Assembly: GCA_013299055.1 (NCBI GenBank)
Contig: JAAFKB010000044.1
Span: forward strand, 1 to 32,338
Direction: 5' to 3'
Length of the DNA: 32,338 bases
Source of the DNA: Sphaerotilus sp.
GTDB taxonomy: Bacteria; Pseudomonadota; Gammaproteobacteria; Burkholderiales; Burkholderiaceae_C
Of this stretch, positions 15,141-23,819 are shown piece after piece (position 1 is the first letter of the stretch; each line of letters starts with the position of its first letter). The notes beneath the pieces were generated by a model. It was not told the origin of the DNA and searched no databases. It saw nothing but the letters and a program-made list of their open reading frames with translations. Position numbers and translations under genes: made by a program.

Positions 15141-17499
15141 GGGCGGCGGGGCTGCGGCTGCGCAGCAGGGCTGCGAACTCGTGGCGCGGCATCGGCCGGC
15201 CGAACAGCCAGCCCTGCGCCAGCTCGCAGCCCTGCTCGCGCAGGAAGGCCGCCTGCTCCGGTGTCTCCACCCCTTCGGCGACCAGCCCGAGCTGCAGGCT
15301 GTGGCCCATCGAGATGATGGCGCGCACGACACCGGCCTGGTCGCTGCGCGTGGTGATGTCGCGCATGAAGGACTTGTCGATCTTGAGCGTGCTGATCGGG
15401 TACTTCGTCAGGTAGCTCAGGGCGGAGTGGCCGGTGCCGAAGTCGTCGATCGCCAGTGTCAGGCCCATCGCGCGCAGGCCGTCCAGCGTCTCGCCCGCCT
15501 GGCCGCGCTCGTCCAGCAGCAGTCGCTCGGTGATCTCCAGCTCGATCCACTCGGCACGGCAGCCGGTGCGGGTCAGCGCGGTGGTGACGGTGCCGACGAG
15601 GTCATGGTTGAGGAACTGGCGCGGCGAGAGGTTGATGGCGATGCACAGCGGCGGCTCGCCGGGTGGGCGGCGGCGGTTCCAGTCGGCGGCCGCCGCGCAG
15701 GCGTCGCGCAGCACCCAGGCCCCGATGGCCACGATCAGACCGCTGTCCTCGGCCACCGGGATGAATTCCTCGGGCGAGACCGATCCGCGCTCGGGGTGGT
15801 TCCAGCGCAGCAGGGCCTCGGCGCCGACGATGCGGCCGTCGGCCAGCGCGACCTTGGGCTGGAAGTGGACGACGAACTGCCGCTCGGCCAGGCCGCGCCG
15901 CAGATCGCCCTCCATCGTGACACGGTCGCGGGTGCGCTGGCTGAGGTCTTCCGAGTGGAACTGGTGGCGCGATCGCCCGCTGGCCTTGGCGGCGAAGAGG
16001 GCGGTGTCGGCCTGCTGCATCAGGGTGTCGGGGTCGGGTTCGGTCTCGGCCGCGTGTCCGCCACGCATGGCGATGCCGACGCTGGCCGAGACGAAGATGT
16101 CGTGGTCGTCGATGCGGCACGGAGTGGACAGCGCCTCGACCAGCCGCCGGGCGATGCGCTCCAGCTGGGCATGGTCCACCGCGTCGTGGATCAGCACCGC
16201 GAACTCGTCGCCACCGAGCCGCGCCACCGTGTCCTGGCTGCGCAGGCAGGTGCCCAGGCGCTGGGCCATCATCACCAGCAGGCGGTCGCCGGTGGCGTGG
16301 CCGAGCGTGTCGTTGACGTACTTGAAATGGTCCAGGTCCAGCATCAGCACGGCCTGCACCGGGCGCTCGTGCAGCCGCTGCGTGAAGCCGGCGCGGTTGA
16401 CCAGCCCGGTCAGCACGTCCCGGAAGGCCAGCGTGTGCAGCTCGCGCTGTGTGTCCTTCAGCTCGGTGATGTCCTGCGTGGTGGTCAGCGTCTGCACGTG
16501 CCGGCCCTGCGTGTCGTAGTCGAAGCGTTGCACCACGCGCAGGTCACGGGTACCGAACGGACCGCAGATCGTGGTGTCGAAGCGCAGCTCCCGGTCGCCG
16601 CGTGCCACCGCCTGGCTGGACAGCCCGATGACGCGGACGCGGTCCTCGCTGACGACGCGGCTCCACACCTCGCGTGCGCTGCGGACCAGCGCGCTGTCGA
16701 ACCCGAGCTGGCGCTGGGCTTCGGCGGAGAGCATGGAGTACCGCGTGGCCTCGTTCCAGACCAGATGACCCATCTGCCCGACCCGCTCGGCGTCTTCGAG
16801 GCGAGCCACGAGTCGGTCGCGGTCACAGCGGTCGGCGTGCTGTGCCCGCATGGCGTGGCTGATGCGGGCCGGGCCTTTGACCATCACGAGAAAGACGTAG
16901 TAGACCAGGGCCGTCCCCATGTAGCCCTGTGCCAGATCGCCACGGGTGAGCATCACGCCGATCAGCGGTCCCATGGCGAGGGCACCGAAAGTGCTCAGCG
17001 TGCCGCGGATCGCGCCGATCAGCGCCGCACTGCCCGCGCACGCCCCCATCAGCGTCATCACCAGCGCGGTGCGCGACAGCGGATCGTCGATGCTGGCGTA
17101 GAACACGCCCAGCATGCCCCAGCTCAGCCCGCTGAGCGCCGTCTGGACATGGATGATCTGGTGCCAGCGCCGCAGCGACCACTGTTCACGCCCGCCACCC
17201 CAAAGGAAGTAATAGGCCACCAGCAGCCGCGCCACCATCATGGTCTCGACACTGACCAGCCAGACCGCCAGCGCAGGCTGTGGTGCCACCCGCCACAGCA
17301 CGAAGGCGATCAGCGCCGACAGGACCATGCCGGAGACCACGGCCTGTGGCGTGTGCCGGTAGTGCGTCTGCAGCAGCAGCGTGTCCCAGTCGCTGGTGTG
17401 CGTGCTGTCTGCGCCCGCGTCCGCTCCCACGGCCGAGCCAGGCTGCAAGGCGGCCGTGCCGGTTCGGGTGTCAGAGGCGGTGTCGGGCGTGGGCTGCAT
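15124..17499 (-). CDS. Membrane GGDEF-EAL protein (cyclic di-GMP turnover)
   Basis: Signalling protein of 791 residues. About five or six membrane helices lie between residues 50 and 210, followed by a PAS-like section (VGQMGHLVWNEATRYSMLS to TQDITELKDT) and tandem GGDEF and EAL domains. The cyclase part has DVLTGLVNRAGF, DLDHFKYVNDTLGH and intact GGDEF at 429-433, with an RSQD inhibitory site five residues before it. The phosphodiesterase part has EALLRW from residue 561, INLSPRQF, ELEITE, IDDFGTGHSALSYL, IDKSFM and AEGVET, so the metal and catalytic residues also look intact. It could both make and break c-di-GMP, with balance set by the membrane or PAS sensor. Its start is 108 bp downstream of the flavoprotein gene. 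Confidence 0.9.
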   Translation of the reverse strand: MQPTPDTASDTRTGTAALQPGSAVGADAGADSTHTSDWDTLLLQTHYRHTPQAVVSGMVLSALIAFVLWRVAPQPALAVWLVSVETMMVARLLVAYYFLWGGGREQWSLRRWHQIIHVQTALSGLSWGMLGVFYASIDDPLSRTALVMTLMGACAGSAALIGAIRGTLSTFGALAMGPLIGVMLTRGDLAQGYMGTALVYYVFLVMVKGPARISHAMRAQHADRCDRDRLVARLEDAERVGQMGHLVWNEATRYSMLSAEAQRQLGFDSALVRSAREVWSRVVSEDRVRVIGLSSQAVARGDRELRFDTTICGPFGTRDLRVVQRFDYDTQGRHVQTLTTTQDITELKDTQRELHTLAFRDVLTGLVNRAGFTQRLHERPVQAVLMLDLDHFKYVNDTLGHATGDRLLVMMAQRLGTCLRSQDTVARLGGDEFAVLIHDAVDHAQLERIARRLVEALSTPCRIDDHDIFVSASVGIAMRGGHAAETEPDPDTLMQQADTALFAAKASGRSRHQFHSEDLSQRTRDRVTMEGDLRRGLAERQFVVHFQPKVALADGRIVGAEALLRWNHPERGSVSPEEFIPVAEDSGLIVAIGAWVLRDACAAAADWNRRRPPGEPPLCIAINLSPRQFLNHDLVGTVTTALTRTGCRAEWIELEITERLLLDERGQAGETLDGLRAMGLTLAIDDFGTGHSALSYLTKYPISTLKIDKSFMRDITTRSDQAGVVRAIISMGHSLQLGLVAEGVETPEQAAFLREQGCELAQGWLFGRPMPRHEFAALLRSRSPAALTPTA

Positions 17500-17607
17500 C
17501 GGGTCCGGCGCCTGCGAGAAGCGGCACCTGCGGGGCCTATCGACACCACACGGCCGGACTGAAGCGCCGCGTGTCCCCGGGTGCCCGAATCCGCAGCCCG
17601 GAGCGCC

Positions 17608-18849
17608 TCAGCGCCTCAGCAGCCGCACCATCCCGCGCAGCGACAGCAGATGCCCCGGATTCGAGGTCTCGTCCAGCACGCCCCCCATGCGCTGGCGCAG
17701 GCCCGCGCTGTGCCGCGCCCGCCAGACCACCAGATCGGCCAGCCACGGGTGGCGGTTGACGGTGTTGGCCTTCTCGTAAAGCGCGAACCGGGGGCGCAGC
17801 GTGGCGAGCCGGGCGTCGTAGTGCCGGCGCACCGCCGCCTCGTCCAGTGCCTCGCCTGCGCCCTTCAGGAGCGCATCGGCGGCCATCAGCCCGGTTTCCA
17901 GCGCCTTGCCGATGCCTTCGCCAGTGAAGTCGTAGGTCGATCCCAGCGTCTCGCCAGTGGCGACCAGACCTGGCCGGCCGCTCTCGGCGCCCTCCAGGGT
18001 GCAGCGCAGTGGTGCGCCCTTGAGTCCACCCTGCAGCGTGCCGCCGTCCATCAGCGCCCGGGCCGGGGCGTAGACGCGGGTGAAGTCGTCGAACATCTGG
18101 CGCAGGTTGGCGTCGGCCGCCTGTCCCTGGCGGAAGAAGGCGCCGACGCCGATGTTGTAGGTGTCCTGTCCGCACGGGAAGATCCAGCCGTAGCCAGGGC
18201 GCAGCGCCTTGTCCCAGACGACATCCATCGTCGTGTGCCGGCCGGCCCGCGACGGGTTGTGCACGTAGCCGCGCAGCGCGATGCCGCTGGGCGTGCGGCG
18301 CGTGCACAGCCCCGCAGCCACCAGCGGCGGCACCCCCGCCCCCGTGGCCAGCACCACCCAGCGCGCCCGCACCTCCGGCCGCGCCTCGCCTTGCCGCAGC
18401 CGCGCGCCGACGACGCGGCCGTCCGCGTCCTCCAGCACCGCGTCGAACTTCACGGGCGTCACCAGCCGCACGCCCTGGCGCTGCGCGTGCCGCACCAGCA
18501 GGAAATCCAGGATCCGGCGCGGCAGCACGGCCAGCGTGCCCGGCACGTCCACCTGCCCGCCCCGCGGTGCCACGCAGCGCACCTGGCCGACCCGCTCGGC
18601 ATGCGCCATCACCTCGTCGAGCACGCCCAGCCGCTGCAGGGCCGCATGCGCATCGGGGATGAGCCCGTCGCCGCAGACCTTCTCGCGCGGGAAATCGTGC
18701 TGGTCCACCAGACACACCGACCAGCCCGCCGCGGCCAGCGTGGCCGCACAGGCGCTGCCGGCCGGCCCTGCGCCGATGACCAGAACGTCGCAGGAGGCGG
18801 GCAGGGTGCCGACGGGGACCGGCTCAGGCAACGGGGTGTGCAGCGTCAT
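17608..18849 (-). CDS. Geranylgeranyl-reductase-family FAD-dependent oxidoreductase
   Basis: Flavoprotein of 413 residues. It has an N-terminal Rossmann motif VLVIGAGPAGSACAATLAAA near residue 22, then the family motif KVCGDGLIPDAHAAL (the CGDGL region covers the flavin), and GSTYDFTGEGIGKALETG for the FAD ribityl and phosphate contacts. The family includes geranylgeranyl reductases and digeranylglycerophospholipid reductases, but in many proteobacteria the substrate is unknown; no chlorophyll or isoprenoid gene lies nearby. The start MTLHTPLPEP at 18849 is 42 bp from the divergent patatin-like gene; the long frame beyond it is shadow over that gene. The C-terminus is rich in Arg (VRLLRR), which could associate with the membrane. 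Confidence 0.88.
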   Translation of the reverse strand: MTLHTPLPEPVPVGTLPASCDVLVIGAGPAGSACAATLAAAGWSVCLVDQHDFPREKVCGDGLIPDAHAALQRLGVLDEVMAHAERVGQVRCVAPRGGQVDVPGTLAVLPRRILDFLLVRHAQRQGVRLVTPVKFDAVLEDADGRVVGARLRQGEARPEVRARWVVLATGAGVPPLVAAGLCTRRTPSGIALRGYVHNPSRAGRHTTMDVVWDKALRPGYGWIFPCGQDTYNIGVGAFFRQGQAADANLRQMFDDFTRVYAPARALMDGGTLQGGLKGAPLRCTLEGAESGRPGLVATGETLGSTYDFTGEGIGKALETGLMAADALLKGAGEALDEAAVRRHYDARLATLRPRFALYEKANTVNRHPWLADLVVWRARHSAGLRQRMGGVLDETSNPGHLLSLRGMVRLLRR

Positions 18850-18891
18850 GGTCGGGATTCTAGGGACAGGCGCGGGCCGCACAATCCGGGC

Positions 18892-21222
18892 ATGCGTGGT
18901 CTGCGTTCTACCCGGTGGTGGTGTGGTGTCCTGGCGGTGGTCGGTGGCCTCGGCCTGGGGTGGTGTGTCCCCGGTAGGGCGGCAGAGGTGCCCGCGCCGC
19001 CCGACGTCGGCCCCGCGCTCGGCCGTCCGCGCATCGGCCTGGTGCTGTCCGGCGGCGGTGCGCGCGGGCTGGCGCATGTGGGCGTGCTCAAGGTACTGGA
19101 GCGCGAGCGCATCCCCATCGACGCCATCGCCGGCACCTCCATGGGCGCCATCATCGGCGGCCTCTACGCCAGCGGGCTGCGTGCCGAGGCGCTGGAGCGG
19201 GAGCTGCTGGCGCTGGACTGGACCACGCTGTTCGCCAACCGCCTGCCCCGCGAGACCCTGAGCCAGCGCCGCAAGGAGGAGGATTTCGAGATCTCGCCGG
19301 CGCTGGAGGTGGGGCTGGGCCGCGCTTCGGGGGAGCTGATGCTGCCGATCGGGTCGGTGTCGAGCCGCGGGCTGGAGCTGCTGCTGCGCCGCTACACGCT
19401 GCCGGTGCGCCAGGTGGCGAGCTTCGATGCCCTGCCGATCGCCTTCCGTGCGGTCGCCACCGACATGGAATCCGGCGAGGCGGTGGTGTTCCGCCAGGGC
19501 GATCTGGCGCAGGCGCTGCGGGCGAGCATGTCGGTGCCGGGCGTGTTCCCGCCGACCGAGGTGGACCATCGCATCCTGGGCGACGGCGGGCTGGTCAACA
19601 ACCTGCCCGTCGATGTCGTGCGGACCATGGGCGTCGATGTCGTCATCGCCGTCAACATCGGTACCCCGCTGGCCGGGCGCGACAGCCTGGGCACGGTGCT
19701 GGGGCTGACCTCGCAGATGGTCAACATCCTCACCGAGCAGAACGTGCAGCGTTCGCTGGCCGCGCTGGACCCGGCCCGCGACGTGCTCATCGCGCCGCCG
19801 CTGGGCCGGCTGACCTCGGGCGACTTCGACCGTGCCGCCGACCTGATCGCCGCGGGTGAGCGCCACGCCACGGGACTGCTGCCGCAGCTGGCGGCGCTGC
19901 GGCTGGGCGAGACCGACTGGCTGGCCATGCGCCGCGGGCAGCAGCGGCCGGATGACCCGCCGCAGCCCATCGCGTCGGTGCGCTTCGAGGGACAGGACAT
20001 CACCGAACCGGAGCGCCTGCGCGGGGCCCTGGCCGTGCAGCCTGGGCAGCCGTTTTCGGTCGAACGGGCCGAGCGCGACAGCCGCACGCTGGCCGCCAGC
20101 GGCGACTACCTGCACGTCGACTACCGCGTCGAAGACCTGCCGGCCGGCACGGGGCTGGTCTACCGGGTCGAGGAGAAGCCGTGGGGGCCGCACTACTTCC
20201 GGCTCGGGCTGGACGTGCAGAGTGACTTTGCCGGACGTGGCGAGTTCAACGTCAAGCTCAGCCACAACCGCCACTGGCTTGACGGCAGTGGCAGCGAGTG
20301 GCGCAACCGGGCGCAGATCGGCTCGATTCCGCGCTGGTTCAGCGAGCTGTACGTGCCGCTGGGGGCGGGCAGTGGGCCGGCGAGCGACTGGTTCCTGGCC
20401 GGCTGGGCCGAGATCGAGCGCCGCCGCCTCACCACCTACCAGCCGCTGCTGCCCGACCAGAGCGCGCGGGCGCTGACGGTGCTGGGCCGGCAGGTGCGCG
20501 GACAGCTGCGCATGGGGCTGGACCTGGGGCAGCCGCTGGGCGACCTGGGCGAGTGGCGCGTCGGGCTGGTGCACGACGCGCTGAGTCTGGACGCGGAGAC
20601 CACGGCCGGCACCGCTGACCCCACTGCGCTGACCGCCGGCCGCAGCCGCGAGTGGGCGCTGCGCAGCGGGCTGGTGATCGACCAGCTCGACCACGCGAGC
20701 TTTCCGCGCCAGGGCTGGCGGCTCAAGCTGGGCGTCCAGTCGGGGCGGCGTACCTTGTCGGGGTCGGCGGCCCGCTCTGGCAGCGACGCTTTCCACCGCA
20801 TCGAGGCGGATGTGACCCAGGTCGCCAGCCTCGGGCGCCAGACGGTGGAGACCACGCTGCGTCTGCGCCATGCCCGTCAGCGCGAGACCCCCGGACAGGT
20901 CGGCCACTACACGCTGGGTGGTTTCCACAACCTCTCGGGCTACGAGATCGACCAGCTCGCTGGCAACGATGCGCTGCTCGGACGCCTGACGTGGATGCTG
21001 CGGCTCAACCGCCAGCCGGTGCTCACGCGGGGCGTGTTCGCCGGGGTCACGCTGGAGGCGGGCAATGCGTGGATCTCGTCGCGCGCGGTCAGCCTGCAGG
21101 ATCTGCGCTGGGGCGGCAGCGTCTTCCTGGGTGCCGACACCGGGCTGGGGCCGCTGTACCTGGGGCTGACGTACGCGCCGCGCGGGCGGGCGGGCGTGTC
21201 GCTGATGCTGGGACGGCCCTGA
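18892..21222 (+). CDS. Patatin-like phospholipase with POTRA and outer-membrane barrel (type Vd)
   Basis: Predicted PlpD-like type Vd autotransporter of 776 residues. The order is: Sec signal peptide (hydrophobic to about residue 28, likely cut near GRAA-E); patatin domain with oxyanion loop GGGARG at 54-59, nucleophile elbow GTSMG with Ser83, and catalytic Asp231 in DGGLVNN; a POTRA-like segment beginning IASVRFEGQDITEPERLRGA; and a C-terminal surface-antigen-type beta-barrel with alternating aromatic strands and the typical YTLGGFHNLSGYEIDQLAGN. The lipase dyad is intact. The last residues are MLGRP without the usual terminal aromatic. The upstream open frame is shadow over the divergent flavoprotein, so ATG 18892 was chosen. 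Its barrel end meets the LacI-type gene tail to tail with a 24-bp gap. Confidence 0.9.
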   Translation: MRGLRSTRWWCGVLAVVGGLGLGWCVPGRAAEVPAPPDVGPALGRPRIGLVLSGGGARGLAHVGVLKVLERERIPIDAIAGTSMGAIIGGLYASGLRAEALERELLALDWTTLFANRLPRETLSQRRKEEDFEISPALEVGLGRASGELMLPIGSVSSRGLELLLRRYTLPVRQVASFDALPIAFRAVATDMESGEAVVFRQGDLAQALRASMSVPGVFPPTEVDHRILGDGGLVNNLPVDVVRTMGVDVVIAVNIGTPLAGRDSLGTVLGLTSQMVNILTEQNVQRSLAALDPARDVLIAPPLGRLTSGDFDRAADLIAAGERHATGLLPQLAALRLGETDWLAMRRGQQRPDDPPQPIASVRFEGQDITEPERLRGALAVQPGQPFSVERAERDSRTLAASGDYLHVDYRVEDLPAGTGLVYRVEEKPWGPHYFRLGLDVQSDFAGRGEFNVKLSHNRHWLDGSGSEWRNRAQIGSIPRWFSELYVPLGAGSGPASDWFLAGWAEIERRRLTTYQPLLPDQSARALTVLGRQVRGQLRMGLDLGQPLGDLGEWRVGLVHDALSLDAETTAGTADPTALTAGRSREWALRSGLVIDQLDHASFPRQGWRLKLGVQSGRRTLSGSAARSGSDAFHRIEADVTQVASLGRQTVETTLRLRHARQRETPGQVGHYTLGGFHNLSGYEIDQLAGNDALLGRLTWMLRLNRQPVLTRGVFAGVTLEAGNAWISSRAVSLQDLRWGGSVFLGADTGLGPLYLGLTYAPRGRAGVSLMLGRP

Positions 21223-21246
21223 GACGTGCGGCGTGCGGCGTGAGCC

Positions 21247-22296
21247 TCAGCGCAAGGAGCTGCGCCGCACCACCAGCTCCACCGCCAGCGTGCGCGGCGG
21301 CACGATCTCGCCGGCCACGCTGTCGAGCAGGGCGTGGACGATCTCCGCGCCAGCGTGGGCGACGGGCTGACGCACGGTGGTCAGCGGCGGATCGGCGTGG
21401 CTGGCCCACTCGATGTCGTCGTAGCCGACCACGGCCACGTCGCGCGGCACCTCGCGGTCGTGCAGCCGCAGCGTCTGCATCACCGCCATGGCCAGCACGT
21501 CCGAGCAGGCGAACACCGCGTCGAACACCGTGCCCGACTCGATCAGCCGGCTCAGGGCCACGCGCGCCTGGCCGGTATCGAAGGACGAATGCAGCTGCAG
21601 GGCCGGATCGTGCGGCAGGCCGGCGTCCAGCAGGGCCTGCTGGTGGCCGCGCAGGCGCTGGGCGGCCTCGGGCGTGGTCGGGTCGCCGATGAAGACGATG
21701 CGCCGGCAGCCGCGCTCGATCAGGTGGCGCGTGGCCATCAGCCCGCCGGCCACGTTGTCGCCGCCGACCGAGCAATAGCGTTGCAGCGGCACCTGCGCGC
21801 CCCACACCACCAGCGGCACGCCGCGATCGGACATGGCGTTGATCTGGGCGTGGCTGTGCCACTGGCCGATCAGGATCACGCCCAGCGCGGCGCCGGTGTC
21901 CCAGGCGCGGGCCGCGTTCTCCAGCTGGTCGGCGTCGACGCGGGAGACCAGCATGTCGTAGCCCTGGTCGGTCAGCGCGTCCGCCAGGCTGCCCAGCATC
22001 GACAGGAAAAACGGGTCCGACACGTGCAGCCGTGCCTGCTGGTCGAAGGGAATCACCACCGCCACGGTCTTGTTGTGGCGCAGGCGCAGGTTCTTGGCGC
22101 CGGCGTTGATGGTGTAGTTGAGCGAACGCGCCAGCTCGGAGATGCGCTGGCGGGTTGCGGCGCTGACCTCCTGGCTGCCGTTGAGCGCCCGCGAGACGGT
22201 CGCCACCGACACCCCGGCGATGCGGGCGATGTCGGCCATCTGCAGCCGCTGGCGCTCGGGGCGCTCGGCGGGGGCTGGGTCAGGGGGCAGCGTCAT
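21247..22296 (-). CDS. LacI-family transcriptional regulator
   Basis: DNA-binding repressor-type protein, about 349 residues. It has an N-terminal helix-turn-helix MADIARIAGVSVATVSRALN (from residue 20) and hinge helix INAGAKNLR, followed by a periplasmic-binding-protein-like effector domain (TVAVVIPFDQ, DPFFLSMLGSLADAL, VFACSDVLAMAVMQ, VAVVGYDDIEWASHADPPL). The effector is probably a sugar or related small molecule. An in-frame TTG exists at 22311, but ATG 22296 is preferred; MADIAR at 22239 is also possible. The preferred start overlaps the end of engB by 17 bp in the same direction. No sugar transport or catabolic gene sits beside it, so its targets are elsewhere or not obvious. Confidence 0.9.
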   Translation of the reverse strand: MTLPPDPAPAERPERQRLQMADIARIAGVSVATVSRALNGSQEVSAATRQRISELARSLNYTINAGAKNLRLRHNKTVAVVIPFDQQARLHVSDPFFLSMLGSLADALTDQGYDMLVSRVDADQLENAARAWDTGAALGVILIGQWHSHAQINAMSDRGVPLVVWGAQVPLQRYCSVGGDNVAGGLMATRHLIERGCRRIVFIGDPTTPEAAQRLRGHQQALLDAGLPHDPALQLHSSFDTGQARVALSRLIESGTVFDAVFACSDVLAMAVMQTLRLHDREVPRDVAVVGYDDIEWASHADPPLTTVRQPVAHAGAEIVHALLDSVAGEIVPPRTLAVELVVRRSSLR

Positions 22297-23005
22297 GGTC
22301 GGGGGCGGCAAGGGGCGGCGGCGTGGTGGCCACCCACTGGTGCAGGATCTCCGCCACCTCGCCCACGCCCTGGCGCTTGAGCGACGAGAACAGCGTGATG
22401 CGGATGTCGGAGGCTTCGGTGGACAGCGCCGCCAGCACGGCCTGTGCCTTGCGCAGCGCGTCGGTCGATTCCTTGCGGTTGAGCTTGTCGGCCTTGGTCA
22501 GCAGCACCAGCAGCCGCACCTCGCCGTTGGCCAGCCGTGGGGCGACGAACTCCAGCAGCTGCCGGTCGAGTTCCGTGAAGCCGTGGCGCGAATCGACCAT
22601 CTGCACCACGCACGACAGGTTGCGCCGCACGCGCAGGTAGTCGGCCATCACCTCCTGCCAGCGCGCCTTGGCGGTCTTGGCCACCGCCGCGTAGCCGTAG
22701 CCGGGCAGGTCGGCCCAGTAGGTCTGCGGCGCGTCCTTTGGGCCGACCTCGAACAGGTTGATGTGCTGCGTGCGGCCGGGCGTCTTGGAGGCGTAGGCCA
22801 GCTGGCGCTGCTGGGCCAGGGTGTTGATGGCGGTGGACTTGCCCGCGTTGGAGCGGCCCACGAAGGCGATCTCGGGCAATTCATGCGCCGGGAGCTGGTC
22901 CAGACGGCTCGCCGTGGTCAGAAAGCGGGCCGTGTGGGTCCAGGCAAGGGCGTGCCGCGTGGCGTCTGCGCCACCGACGAGAGGGGCAAGTGGGGGGGTC
23001 ATCAT
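22280..23005 (-). CDS. engB: Ribosome-biogenesis GTPase EngB (YihA/YsxC)
   Basis: GTPase needed for 50S subunit assembly, 241 residues. G1 GRSNAGKSTAINTL, G2-region Thr in KTPGRTQHINLFE, G3 DLPGYGYA and G4 TKADK are all intact, and the preceding PEIAFVGRSN is diagnostic of EngB. The C-terminus (TTPPPLAAPDHDAAP) extends slightly and is Pro/Ala rich. The start is MMTPP at 23005; the second Met is an equivalent choice. It is divergent from the cytochrome c gene across 62 bp, an arrangement I associate with Burkholderiales engB-cytochrome c-resB-ccsA loci. Confidence 0.95.
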   Translation of the reverse strand: MMTPPLAPLVGGADATRHALAWTHTARFLTTASRLDQLPAHELPEIAFVGRSNAGKSTAINTLAQQRQLAYASKTPGRTQHINLFEVGPKDAPQTYWADLPGYGYAAVAKTAKARWQEVMADYLRVRRNLSCVVQMVDSRHGFTELDRQLLEFVAPRLANGEVRLLVLLTKADKLNRKESTDALRKAQAVLAALSTEASDIRITLFSSLKRQGVGEVAEILHQWVATTPPPLAAPDHDAAP

Positions 23006-23067
23006 TCGCCATTGTAAAATCTTCAGGTTTCACGTCTGCCTAACGATTGCCTTTGCGCCGCTCAACC

Positions 23068-23697
23068 ATGAAATCGCACGTCAAGTCGCTTCTTGCCCTG
23101 ATCGCGGCGGCCGCCATGGCCGCCCCGCTTGCGGCCTCCGAGTCCAAGCCCGCTGCCAAGGCTGATCTGGCGAAGGGCCAGGCCATCTCCACCCAGGTCT
23201 GCGCGGCCTGCCACACCGCAGACGGCTCGCGTGGTTCGCCTGCCAACCCGATCCTGCAAGGCCAGCACCCCGAGTACCTCGTCAAGCAGCTCGCCGAGTT
23301 CAAGTCCGGCAAGCGCGACAACGCCGTCATGAAGGGCTTCGCCACGGCGCTGAGCGACGAGGACATGCAGAACGTCGCCGCCTTCTATGCCAGCAAGCAG
23401 GCCAAGGCCGGTGCCGCCAGGAACAAGGATCTGGTCACGCTGGGCGAGAAGATCTACCGCGGCGGCATCGCCGACCGCAAGGTGCCGGCCTGCGCCGCCT
23501 GCCACAGCCCGACCGGCGCCGGCATGCCCGCCCAGTACCCGCGCCTGTCGGGCCAGCACACCGACTACACCACCGCGCAGCTGACCGCCTTCCGCGACGG
23601 CGTCCGCAAGAACAACGCCGTCATGACTGGCGTGGTCGCCAAGATGAACGACCGCGAGATCAAGGCCGTGGCCGACTACATCGCCGGGCTGCACTGA
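23068..23697 (+). CDS. Di-haem c4-type cytochrome c
   Basis: Periplasmic electron carrier of 209 residues with a Sec signal peptide (SLLALIAAAAMAAPLAAS) and two haem-binding CAACH motifs at 45-49 and 142-146. Two homologous halves each carry a distal Met region (RDNAVMKGFATALSDEDM and KNNAVMTGVVAKMNDREI), the cytochrome c4 pattern. Such proteins pass electrons toward haem-copper oxidases. A TTG-initiated extension from 23047 is possible, but ATG 23068 (MKSHVKS) gives a normal signal peptide. The gene ends before a strong terminator hairpin. The haems would be attached by the ResB-CcsA system encoded immediately downstream. Confidence 0.93.
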   Translation: MKSHVKSLLALIAAAAMAAPLAASESKPAAKADLAKGQAISTQVCAACHTADGSRGSPANPILQGQHPEYLVKQLAEFKSGKRDNAVMKGFATALSDEDMQNVAAFYASKQAKAGAARNKDLVTLGEKIYRGGIADRKVPACAACHSPTGAGMPAQYPRLSGQHTDYTTAQLTAFRDGVRKNNAVMTGVVAKMNDREIKAVADYIAGLH

Positions 23698-23745
23698 ACG
23701 CCTGGAAGACGTCGGCCCTGGTCGTCGTCGTTGATGCAGCTCAAT

Positions 23746-23771
23746 AAGGCCGGTCGCTGACCGGCCTTTCT
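23746..23771 (+). terminator. Rho-independent terminator after cytochrome c
   Basis: AAGGCCGGTC (23746-23755) pairs perfectly with GACCGGCCTT (23759-23768) across a 3-base GCT loop and is followed by TTCT-rich sequence. It lies 48 bp after the cytochrome stop and 52 bp before resB, so resB-ccsA probably has its own promoter or relies on read-through. Confidence 0.8.
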
Positions 23772-23819
23772 GCATCTTTACGCTGCATTCAGCTTCTCCT
23801 CCGCATAATCCCGCCCGCC

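Noticed and set aside
15181-17562. Very long rightward open frame (about 790 codons) opposite the GGDEF-EAL gene
   Set aside because: It is His/Arg/Gln/Ala-rich with no domain, the usual antisense artefact in GC-rich coding DNA; the opposite strand carries complete catalytic motifs.
17581-18891. N-terminal extension of the patatin-like frame
   Set aside because: It covers the flavoprotein gene on the opposite strand, and the extension would hide a good signal peptide at 18892.
23006-23067. Promoter pair between engB and cytochrome c (TAAAAT near 23016)
   Set aside because: A -10-like TAAAAT is present but no matching -35 at a normal distance could be identified on the plus strand.
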